Source: Candidatus Omnitrophota bacterium
GTDB lineage: Bacteria > Ratteibacteria > UBA8468 > B48-G9 > JAFGKM01
Direction of reading: 5' to 3'
Assembly: GCA_023819545.1 (NCBI GenBank)
Contig: JAMWCA010000043.1
Location: 1-9,619, forward strand
DNA length: 9,619 bases
Each line of letters opens with the position of its first letter. Within the stretch, counting starts at the first letter, position 1. The notes under the pieces are model-generated. The model ran no database searches. It had not been told where the DNA came from and was given only the letters and a program-made list of their open reading frames with translations. Made by a program: the position numbers and the translations under genes. Positions 1-6,155 of the stretch are shown in pieces.

Positions 1-1118
1 CTGAAAAAGTTACTCCTGAAATAATAAATTTTATGGCAAAAGAAGCAAGAGGTCTTATATGTGTTGCTCTTTTACCTGAAAGGATAAAAGAACTAAATTT
101 AACACCAATGGTTGAAGAGAATACTGCTTTGCATAGGACTGACTTTACTGTAAGTGTGGATGCAGCTTATGGAGTGACAACAGGTATTTCTGCTTATGAT
201 AGAGCATTTACAATAAAACTTTTAATAGATAAAAATGCAAAACCGACTGATTTTGCAAAACCAGGACATATTTTCCCAATTAGAGCAAAAGAAGGAGGAG
301 TTCTTGTAAGGGCTGGTCATACTGAAGCAGGCGTTGACCTTGCTAAAATTGCAGGACTTTATCCTTCTGCGGTTATTTGTGAAATTATGAAAGATGATGG
401 AACAATGGCAAGATTGCCAGAACTTATTGAATTTGCAAAAAAACATAATTTAAAAATTGTATCTATTAAAGATTTGATAGAATATAGAAGAAAAAGAGAA
501 AAACTTGTAGAAAGAATTGTAGAAACATTTCTTCCTACGGAATTTGGTGATTTTAAATTAATTCTTTATAGAGATAAAATTGAAAATAATTATCACATTG
601 CACTTGTTAAAGGAGAATTAAAACTTAAAGATGAAAAAGATAGTATACTTGTAAGAGTTCATTCTCAATGTATAACAGGAGATATTTTTCATTCAAAAAG
701 ATGTGATTGTGGGAAACAACTTCAAAAAGCACTTTCTATGATTGAAAAGGAAAAAAGGGGTGTTTTAATTTATTTACCACAAGAGGGTAGAGGCATAGGA
801 CTTGTAAATAAAATAAAGGCATATAAAATCCAGGATGAAGAAAAACTTGATACAGTTGATGCAAATATAAAACTTGGATTTCCCCCGGATTTAAGAGATT
901 ATGGGATTGGAGCACAGATTCTTGTTGACCTTGGTTTAACAAGAATACGACTTTTAACAAATAATCCAAGAAAGATAGTTGGAATTTCTGGTTATGGAAT
1001 TGAAGTTATTGAAAGAGTCCCAATAGAAATAGAACCAGATATATATACAGAAAAATATTTAAAAACAAAAAAAGAAAAACTTGGTCATTTAATAAAAATG
1101 GACAAAGAAAATGAATAA
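1..1118 (+). CDS. ribBA: Bifunctional 3,4-dihydroxy-2-butanone-4-phosphate synthase / GTP cyclohydrolase II, 5'-truncated by window edge
   Basis: RibBA supplies both branches of riboflavin synthesis: the RibB half converts ribulose 5-phosphate to dihydroxybutanone phosphate, and the RibA half opens GTP to the diaminopyrimidinone. The reading frame is already open at base 3 (EKVTPEIINF precedes the first Met at 33), and that stretch matches the RibB interior, so the Met at 33 is internal and the true start lies upstream of the window. The RibB acidic loop is therefore not visible. RibB is seen through GVTTGIS, RAKEGGVLVRAGHTEAGVDL and DDGTMAR, ending near base 490. RibA follows, with the zinc cysteines of C-X10-C-X-C at bases 669, 702 and 708, then QEGRGIGL, DTVDAN, LRDYGIGAQIL and TNNPRK. 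No lesions are visible. The stop overlaps the next gene by 8 bp, making this the upstream member of an operon with ribH. Confidence 0.97.
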   Translation, partial: EKVTPEIINFMAKEARGLICVALLPERIKELNLTPMVEENTALHRTDFTVSVDAAYGVTTGISAYDRAFTIKLLIDKNAKPTDFAKPGHIFPIRAKEGGVLVRAGHTEAGVDLAKIAGLYPSAVICEIMKDDGTMARLPELIEFAKKHNLKIVSIKDLIEYRRKREKLVERIVETFLPTEFGDFKLILYRDKIENNYHIALVKGELKLKDEKDSILVRVHSQCITGDIFHSKRCDCGKQLQKALSMIEKEKRGVLIYLPQEGRGIGLVNKIKAYKIQDEEKLDTVDANIKLGFPPDLRDYGIGAQILVDLGLTRIRLLTNNPRKIVGISGYGIEVIERVPIEIEPDIYTEKYLKTKKEKLGHLIKMDKENE

Positions 1119-1911
1119 AATGCCAAGGACAAATGTAGGCGGTATTTCTCTTCCAAGAATTTTATGTGGTTCAAACTGGTTTTTAGGTTATTCTCATCAA
1201 ACAATCTCAAAAGATAAGACAATAAGAGAAATAATGGATGAAAAAAGAGTTGTTGAGATTTTATCAACTTGTGTTAAAAATGGAATTGATGCAGTTATGG
1301 CTCCTCCAGGTGAATTTCTTGTTAAATGTATTGAAAAGGCAAAAGATAAAACTGGTAAAGATATAATTTACATATGCACTCCATGGAAGATTGAAGAAGT
1401 TGATTGGGCAAAAGAAAAAGGAGCAAAAATATGTATGCCTCATACATCTGTTACAGATACATATGTTAATAAAAGAGATAAAAATCTAAAAGGAATTGAA
1501 GTATGGTTGGAAAAAATAAGAGAATATGGAATGATACCTGGACTTTCTACACATGTTCCTGAGACAGTTATTTATGCGGATAATACAAATCTTGATGTGG
1601 AAACATATATACAAATTTATAATCCATTAGGATTTTTATGTCAAATAGAAGTTGAGTGGATTTATAAAATTATTAATGAAGCAAAAAAGCCAGTGATGAT
1701 AATAAAACCATTTGCTGCTGGAAGAATTACTCCTTTTGTTGGACTTAATTTTGTTGTAAATACTATAAGGGATATTGATATGATAACAATTGGTTTTACT
1801 TCTTCTTATGAAGTTGAAGAAGATGTAGAAATCTTTCTTTCAATAATTGAGAAAAGAAAGCCAAATCTTGAATACCAAATAACAAGGAGTAAAAAAAGTT
1901 TAGAGACATAA
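1111..1911 (+). CDS. Uncharacterised TIM-barrel, aldo/keto-reductase-like protein in the riboflavin operon
   Basis: A 266-residue soluble protein without signal peptide or membrane segments. I do not recognise a named function. It begins with NVGGISLPRILCGSNWFLG and alternates hydrophobic strands and helices in a TIM-barrel-like pattern: DAVMAPP, IIYICTP, ICMPHTSV, PGLSTHVP, KPVMIIKPFAAGR (about 195-207) and MITIGFTSSYEVEEDVEIFL near the C-terminus. The last segment resembles the closing strand and helix of aldo/keto reductases (a TVG-S--EVEENV pattern), but no clear Asp-Tyr-Lys-His catalytic tetrad stands out, so activity is open. The start overlaps the ribBA stop by 8 bp; a second ATG at 1120 is an equally good start and neither has a strong ribosome binding site, so translation is probably coupled to ribBA. 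ribH follows after 12 bp, so the three are almost certainly co-transcribed. Confidence 0.85.
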   Translation: MNKMPRTNVGGISLPRILCGSNWFLGYSHQTISKDKTIREIMDEKRVVEILSTCVKNGIDAVMAPPGEFLVKCIEKAKDKTGKDIIYICTPWKIEEVDWAKEKGAKICMPHTSVTDTYVNKRDKNLKGIEVWLEKIREYGMIPGLSTHVPETVIYADNTNLDVETYIQIYNPLGFLCQIEVEWIYKIINEAKKPVMIIKPFAAGRITPFVGLNFVVNTIRDIDMITIGFTSSYEVEEDVEIFLSIIEKRKPNLEYQITRSKKSLET

Positions 1912-1923
1912 AAAGGGGGAAAA

Positions 1924-2385
1924 ATGAGAATAATTGAAGGTTATCTTGATGCAAAAGGTAAAAAATTTTGTATAATTGTAAGTAGATTTAATGATTTTAT
2001 AACAAAAAGATTACTTGAAGGAGCGATTGATTGTTTAAAAAGACATAATGCAGAAGAAGAAAATATTGACATTGTATGGGTTCCTGGAACAGTTGAAATG
2101 GTTTATATCCTTGGAAAAATATCGGAAAGTAAAAACTACGATGCAATTATTTGTCTTGGTGCAGTGATAAGAGGAGATACACCTCATTTTGAGTATGTTG
2201 CAAGTCAAATAACAAGAGCAGTTTCACAAGCAAATTTTTCAGGTAAAATACCTGTTTGTTTTGGCATTATTACAGCAGATAGTGTTGACCAGGCAATTGA
2301 AAGAGCCGGGGTAAAAGCAGGAAATAAAGGATGGCAAGCAGCCCTTTCAGCGATTGAGATGGCAAATTTAAAATCAAATATTTAA
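1924..2385 (+). CDS. ribH: 6,7-dimethyl-8-ribityllumazine synthase
   Basis: RibH condenses dihydroxybutanone phosphate (the RibB product) with 5-amino-6-ribitylaminouracil to give lumazine, the penultimate step to riboflavin; family members form cytoplasmic 60-mers or pentamers. The 153-residue length is typical. Visible motifs are SRFND (20-24, substrate-binding aromatic), VPGTVEM (53-59), CLGAVIRGDTPHFEYV with the catalytic His at 88, FGIITADS (113-120), and QAIERAG with the conserved Arg at 127 followed by KAGNKGWQAA. The usual VPGAFEIP is VPGTVEMV here, a mild variation. An AGGGGG ribosome binding site (1914-1919) precedes the ATG. Third gene of the ribBA operon; the substrate link to RibBA makes the assignment secure. 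Confidence 0.97.
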   Translation: MRIIEGYLDAKGKKFCIIVSRFNDFITKRLLEGAIDCLKRHNAEEENIDIVWVPGTVEMVYILGKISESKNYDAIICLGAVIRGDTPHFEYVASQITRAVSQANFSGKIPVCFGIITADSVDQAIERAGVKAGNKGWQAALSAIEMANLKSNI

Positions 2386-2390
2386 ATTAA

Positions 2391-3254
2391 ATGGGAAAGA
2401 AAATTGAGGTTATAAAAGATGTAATATACGGAAAGGTAAAAAATAGAAATCTTTTACTTGATATTATAAAAATCTCAGGAGAAGTGAATAAAAAATTACC
2501 TGTAATTGTTTTTATTCATGGTGGTGGATGGATTGCTGGTAATAAAGAATCAGGATGGACTAAACTTATGCCTTTTGTAGAAAACGGATATATTGGAGTT
2601 AGTATCAGTTATAGATTGAGTAATGAAGCAAATTTCCCATCTCAGATTGAAGATTGTAAATGCGCAATAAGGTTTTTGAGAGCAAATTCAGAGAAATATA
2701 ATATTGATCCAGAAAAAATTGGTGTATGGGGTTCATCTGCAGGAGGTAATTTAGTTTGTTTATTAGGAGTTACAGATGACAATACTTTTAATGAGAGCGG
2801 TGGATGGAAAGGTTATTCAAGTAAAGTTTCTGCAGTTTGTGATTGGTTTGGAAGAACAAATTTTTTGATAGACATAAAAAAATCAGATGATGAAAATTCT
2901 CCATATAGTTATATTTCAAAACTTCTTGGAGGTCCAATAGAAGAAAATCTTGAAAAAGCAATAAAAGTTAGTCCTTACTATTATGAATGTAAGAAATGCC
3001 CTCCTTTTTTAATTGTTCATGGTGAAAATGATAATATTGTCCCTTATTCTCAAAGCGAAATGTTTTATAATAAGTTAAGGAGAAATAAAGTTGATGTTAC
3101 TTTAATTAAAGTAAAAAATGCTGGTCACGGAACTGGCTTTGGTGAAAAAGTGTTAAATTTTGTTGTTTCATTTTTTGATTATCATTTAAGAAATCAAAAA
3201 GATAAATGGAATAAAATCGTAAAAAACAGAAGGTTTTTAGAAATTCATCCTTAA
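2391..3254 (+). CDS. Alpha/beta-hydrolase esterase (acetyl-esterase/lipase-like)
   Basis: A 287-residue cytoplasmic serine hydrolase of the HGGGW esterase group (acetylesterase, carbohydrate esterase or feruloyl-esterase-like). The oxyanion-hole motif HGGGW is at 43-47, the nucleophile elbow GSSAG at 114-118 with Ser116, the acid Asp214 in HGENDNIVP and the His246 in GHGTGF; the triad is complete and correctly ordered. The substrate cannot be told from sequence; short acyl esters, including acetylated sugars, are usual for relatives. It starts 5 bp after the ribH stop with no ribosome binding site in the gap, which suggests translational coupling to ribH. There is no signal peptide. The following gene has its own promoter, so this is probably the last gene of the operon. 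Confidence 0.93.
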   Translation: MGKKIEVIKDVIYGKVKNRNLLLDIIKISGEVNKKLPVIVFIHGGGWIAGNKESGWTKLMPFVENGYIGVSISYRLSNEANFPSQIEDCKCAIRFLRANSEKYNIDPEKIGVWGSSAGGNLVCLLGVTDDNTFNESGGWKGYSSKVSAVCDWFGRTNFLIDIKKSDDENSPYSYISKLLGGPIEENLEKAIKVSPYYYECKKCPPFLIVHGENDNIVPYSQSEMFYNKLRRNKVDVTLIKVKNAGHGTGFGEKVLNFVVSFFDYHLRNQKDKWNKIVKNRRFLEIHP

Positions 3255-3262
3255 TATTTATT

Positions 3263-3290
3263 TTGAAAAAAATGAGAATTGGATTATAAT
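3263..3290 (+). promoter_or_regulatory. Sigma70-type promoter for the exported-protein gene
   Basis: TTGAAA (3263-3268), 16 bp, then a perfect TATAAT (3285-3290), in the 62-bp gap after the esterase stop. Transcription would start near 3297, giving a leader of about 20 nt that carries AAGGAGG (3304-3310), 6 bp before the ATG. The region is AT-rich, so chance matches are possible, but both hexamers, the spacing and the downstream ribosome binding site agree. Confidence 0.6.
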
Positions 3291-3316
3291 TTTTTTGAAA
3301 AATAAGGAGGTAAAAA

Positions 3317-3841
3317 ATGAAATTAAAGATTTTTATTTTTTGTTTATTCTTTATTCCATTATCCCTTTATTCTTTCTGGGAAGTTGAAGAAGGAGAACCA
3401 ACAGGTTTTAGAAATTACTTCTGGGGAATGGAAATTTCTTCTTTATATTTAAGAGAGTATTCAAGGACTTTGCCAAAATTGAATGGGAAAGTAGTTTATT
3501 ATACTAAAAAGAATGAAGATTTGAACTTAGCAGGAACAAAAGTTGAAAGTATAGAATATGGTTTTTGGAAGGAAGAGGTTTTATGTGAAATTTTAATTAG
3601 ATTTAAAGGGAAAGAAAATTTTGAGAGAATAAAAAGAGCATTAATTGAAAAATATGGGAAAAATTATACATCTATTCCAGGCACAAATAGAGTAACATGG
3701 AAAGGGAAAACTACATATCTTTCTCTTAATTTTAATGAAAGCAATCAAAGAGGTTATATATTTATCTCTCCATATCCAATAAACAAATTCATAAATTTAT
3801 ATGAAAGTATTGTTGCCAAAAAAGGAGTAAAAGATTTCTAA
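3317..3841 (+). CDS. Small exported protein of unknown function
   Basis: A 174-residue protein with a classical signal peptide: MKLK, a hydrophobic core at about 4-18, and a likely cleavage after SLYS near residue 19. No lipobox cysteine is seen. The mature part has GFRNYFWGMEIS, a YGFWKEEVLCEILIRF strand, a helix with LIEKYGKN, then VTWKGKTTYLSLNF. This order (an F-x-WG motif near the start, paired strands, YG, a W-containing strand) recalls small periplasmic or lipoprotein families of bacteria, but I cannot name the family and no enzyme motif is visible. It has its own promoter and a strong ribosome binding site. Its last 8 bp overlap the reconstructed start of the sulfatase fragment, suggesting that the two were once co-expressed. 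Confidence 0.85.
   Translation: MKLKIFIFCLFFIPLSLYSFWEVEEGEPTGFRNYFWGMEISSLYLREYSRTLPKLNGKVVYYTKKNEDLNLAGTKVESIEYGFWKEEVLCEILIRFKGKENFERIKRALIEKYGKNYTSIPGTNRVTWKGKTTYLSLNFNESNQRGYIFISPYPINKFINLYESIVAKKGVKDF
3822..3827 (+). promoter_or_regulatory. Ribosome binding site of the broken sulfatase gene
   Basis: AAGGAG lies inside the 3' end of the exported-protein gene, 6 bp before an ATT codon at 3834 in the sulfatase frame. The spacing matches that of intact neighbours (5-6 bp to ATG). An in-frame stop at 3828-3830 excludes any start further upstream, and no ATG, GTG or TTG lies nearby in that frame. The site therefore locates the original start at 3834. Confidence 0.6.
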
Positions 3842-4167
3842 AAAAAATATACTTCATATAATAACTCATGATACAGGAAGATATATTGGCTGTTATGGAG
3901 CACCAGTAAAAACACCAAATATAGATAAACTTGCAGAAGAAGGTGTAATTTTTACAAATTATTTCTGTTCTGCTCCTCAATGTAGTCCAAGCAGAGCAAG
4001 TATGTTTTCAGGTCTTATGCCACATAACAATGGTGTTTATGGGCTTTCCCACAGAGGTTTTACTTTAAAAAAAGGTATCCCTTATTTACCAAAAATTTTA
4101 AAAGAGAATGGATACGAAACAGTTCTCTTTGGAATACAACATGAGACAAAGTGGGAGAAAGTTGAAA
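3834..4167 (+). pseudogene. 5' third of a type I sulfatase, start codon degraded and 3' part lost
   Basis: The frame reads KKNILHIITHDTGRYIGCYG, then TPNIDKLAEEGVIFTNYF, then CSPSRASMFSG, with the cysteine codon at 3981 that would be converted to formylglycine, then PYLPKILKENGYETVLFGI. This is the N-terminal third of a sulfatase resembling the N-sulfoglucosamine sulfohydrolase branch (CSPSRAS). The start position by ribosome binding site is ATT at 3834; a G-to-T change of ATG would explain it. ATT initiation is known but very rare. After about 110 residues (near 4165) similarity stops, and the frame runs into antisense dehydrogenase sequence before a TAA at 4200. Sulfatases normally have 450-550 residues, so this cannot be functional. 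The Met at 4002 is internal, behind the active-site cysteine, and is not a plausible start. Confidence 0.85.
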
Positions 4168-4661
4168 GGCGCATAAACCAAGGAAGCCAGCACCAATTAT
4201 AACTATTTTCCCCTTTGGTTTTCCCTTGAGTGCTTTTATCCCTCTTGTTGCAACACTTGAAAGCTGAGTAAATACAATCATTTCAAGTTCAAATTGATCA
4301 GGAATTTTAGAAGAAATGAACCAGTAATTTTTATGATTACCAATTGAATAAGAAATATGTGCTCCCTACATACTATAAACATTTTCCTTCCATCTATTGT
4401 CTGTTCCATAAACAATATCTCCTTCTTTAAAACCTTTTACATTTTTACTAACATCTTCAACTATTCCTATTCTTTGATAACCAGGTGCACATGGAAATTT
4501 AGTCCCTATATGTTTCCCTTTTAAAATCCATCTTTCTGTTTTGGAGATATTGCAGAAATTATTGTCCTTACTTTTATATCTTCCTTACCGATTTGACCAA
4601 GTGTTAATTCTGATATTTCAAATTTATTTACTTCTGGGAAAATTAAAGTTTTAACTTTCAT
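4168..4661 (-). pseudogene. N-terminal half of a zinc-less medium-chain dehydrogenase, frameshifted, with in-frame TAG
   Basis: Reading from the ATG at 4661 leftwards gives MKVKTLIFPEVNKFEISEL and on to ISAISP; a one-base loss in the A-run at 4539-4542 breaks the frame (stop at 4521-4523). Restoring it gives TERWILKGK, PCAPGYQRIG, GFKEGDIVYG, then a TAG stop at 4366-4368, then GAHISYSIGN, FTQLSSVATRGI and the Rossmann motif KIVIIGAGFLGLCA. TERW and GYQ sit where zinc-dependent relatives have their Cys and GHE ligands, which marks the zinc-less branch. The gene stops at the NAD-binding domain, where sequence switches to the opposite-strand sulfatase near 4165. Three independent lesions make it a pseudogene. 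Its ATG lies 2 bp after the stop of the upstream dehydrogenase, with AAGGA before it, so they formed an operon. Confidence 0.85.
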
Positions 4662-4663
4662 AA

Positions 4664-5691
4664 TTATCCTTCCATTTTAAAAACAACTTTAAAACCTTGT
4701 TTTTCTCTTATCAATTTAAATCCATACTTAACTTCTTCAAAGGGTAAAACATGGGAATAAAAAAGTTGTGGTTTTAAAATATTTTTCTTTGTAAGTTCAC
4801 ATATATAATTATGAGTTTTTTCTTCAGATGGTCCTGTAAATATAAATTTCTTGTTTTTTTCATTATCTTTAAATGGATTATCCTCTTCATAACTCGCATA
4901 TGGAGCAATTTTGCCATTTTTAGATAATAGTGAGATTGTTTTCAAAACAAACTCTTTATCTCCTGTAGTATCAATTATAAAATCAACTTCCTTTCCATCT
5001 GTTATTTCCTTTATCTGTTCAATTCTTTCTTGACTTGTGTTAATAATATAGTCAGCACCGATTTTCTCTATATAATTTAATGTTTTCTGATTTCTTCCAG
5101 CAACAATAACAGGTTGACAGCCAATCAATTTTGCAAAATAAACCATTCCCATTGCCACAGGTCCTGAACCAAGGATTAAAATTGAACTTTGAAATTTTGC
5201 TCCTATATTGAAAATAAAACTTGATGTTTCTTTTAAAGTTATAAAAATTGTTGCGTCTACTGGTGAAATATTTAAATCTTCAGGTATCTTTTGTTGATAA
5301 ATTGTATAACTTGAGATTTTAGCATCTTTATTTTCTTCTTTCAATGCCTTTAGATCAGTTATTATTCCATATTCTGAAAATCCTCCAATCGCAGAGAAAT
5401 AATTATAATATCTTTCTCCTGGATAGACACAAGTTGTTCTTAAAAAATATCTCCCTCTTTGATATATTTCACTTTCTTACCTTTTTTAACAACAACTCCA
5501 ACACTTTCATGTCCAAGAATAACAGGATAGTTTTTACACCAGAAGATTTTTCTATCAATTATCTTTAAATCTGTCCCAGAGCAGGTTGCACAGGCAAGTG
5601 TTTTACATAGACATTGATAATCATTTATTTCAGGTATAGGAATATCTACTAAATTTATATCACCCTTTCCTTCACTTATTGCTACTTTCAT
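4664..5691 (-). pseudogene. Zinc-type medium-chain dehydrogenase, full length but frameshifted
   Basis: An alcohol/polyol dehydrogenase-like gene of about 342 residues in two frames. The N-part starts at the ATG at 5691, chosen because GGGAG lies just before it (the longer MKKKGVK extension from 5712 lacks a site). It shows CATCSGTDLK with the catalytic-zinc Cys, and LGHESVG. It ends at a TAA at 5440-5442, directly in a run of six T (5442-5447). Adding one T restores GDIFLRTTCVYPGERY, GGFSEYGI and then the intact C-part with GSGPVAMG (NAD-binding), VIVAGRN and a normal C-terminus. The structural four-Cys zinc cluster is absent. The C-part has no own start or ribosome binding site. A homopolymer sequencing error is the main alternative to true inactivation; apart from the shift the gene looks healthy. 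Confidence 0.85.
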
Positions 5692-5708
5692 TTTTACTCC
5701 CTTTTTCT

Positions 5709-5868
5709 TCAATCAAAATTATCTAAAATTCTTGTTGCTACAGAAATATCAGTTTTCTTTATTTCTGAATCTTTCATAACTTCATCCTTTGAAATAATTT
5801 TATTATTTTCATATATTATGTCAAAAAAATTTGACTTTTCAGAATTGATGGATTTTAATTTTTCTATT
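5709..5868 (-). pseudogene. C-terminal tail of an unrecognised gene
   Basis: The minus-strand frame ending in TGA at 5709-5711 reads IIEKLKSINSEKSNFFD, then IIYENNKIISKDEVMKDSE, then IKKTDISVATRILDNFD. It has a natural protein composition, ends 17 bp before the dehydrogenase ATG, and has the spacing expected of a preceding operon gene. No start with a ribosome binding site exists: the only Met is at 5775-5777 and would leave 22 residues. To the right the sequence becomes URO-D coding on the other strand, so a breakpoint probably lies near 5868. I do not recognise the family. The alternative is that this is chance open frame, which is common in such AT-rich DNA. Confidence 0.45.
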
Positions 5869-5978
5869 ATGGGGAATAAAGATAGATTTTTTAATCTTAT
5901 GAATTATAAGGAAGTTGATAGAGTTCCAGTAAATTTAGTAGGTATTTGGAATGATACTCTTGAAAGATGGAAAAAAGA
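5869..5978 (+). pseudogene. N-terminal fragment of a uroporphyrinogen-decarboxylase-family protein
   Basis: From the ATG at 5869 the frame reads MGNKDRFFNLMNYKEVDRVP, then VNLVGIWNDTLERWKKE, a clear match to the start of URO-D family proteins (NKERFL--MN-KEVDRVP). In degradative bacteria these are often corrinoid-methyltransferase-like rather than haem enzymes. The frame remains open upstream to an ATG at 5818, but neither ATG has a ribosome binding site and the extra residues look unlike the family. Similarity stops after about 37 residues at an A6 run (5971-5976), and this frame ends at a TAA at 6037-6039. The family needs about 340 residues, so this is a remnant cut at both ends. Confidence 0.75.
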
Positions 5979-6140
5979 GATGCTATATATTATAAAGACC
6001 CAAAGATTTTATATAATGCATTGTGTTCATATCCAATAAATCAATTGAGTAAAAAATCAAAAAAATTGTGGAGAGAATTGTTAGAAATTAATAGAAATGA
6101 AATTCCTATTGAATTTCAAAATTTAAAAGATTATATCTAA
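5979..6140 (+). pseudogene. C-terminal tail of an unrecognised gene fused behind the URO-D remnant
   Basis: In another frame the strand reads DAIYYKDPKILYNALCSYP, then INQLSKKSKKLWRELLEINR, then NEIPIEFQNLKDYI and TAA at 6138-6140, 15 bp before the next ATG. It has ordinary coding composition and a natural end, but no start. The pattern (AL--YP, -LW-ELLEINR-EIP-EF) faintly recalls the last helix of GH4-type glycosidases; that is a guess only. It is reached from the URO-D frame by adding one base to the A6 run at 5971-5976, so either a frameshift inside one gene or a deletion joining two genes would explain it. It does not resemble the URO-D sequence expected at that point, which favours a deletion. 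Confidence 0.5.
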
Positions 6141-6155
6141 AGAAGGAGGGGAGAA

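Noticed and set aside
1..32. FMN riboswitch for the rib operon
   Set aside because: The window begins inside ribBA, so any leader lies upstream and cannot be seen; none of the internal gaps is long enough.
33..35. ATG as the start of ribBA
   Set aside because: The frame is open to the window edge and the preceding residues (EKVTPEIINF) belong to the conserved RibB interior, so the real start is outside.
4002..4202. Independent small gene from the ATG at 4002
   Set aside because: It is the internal part of the sulfatase frame, behind the active-site cysteine, and ends in antisense dehydrogenase sequence.
4366..4368. In-frame TAG in the first dehydrogenase as a recoded codon (e.g. pyrrolysine)
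   Set aside because: The same gene is also frameshifted and cut off, and nothing else supports recoding; decay is simpler.
5440..5447. Programmed frameshift in the second dehydrogenase
   Set aside because: No downstream stimulatory structure or upstream Shine-Dalgarno-like element is evident, dehydrogenases are not known for this, and neighbours are plainly broken.
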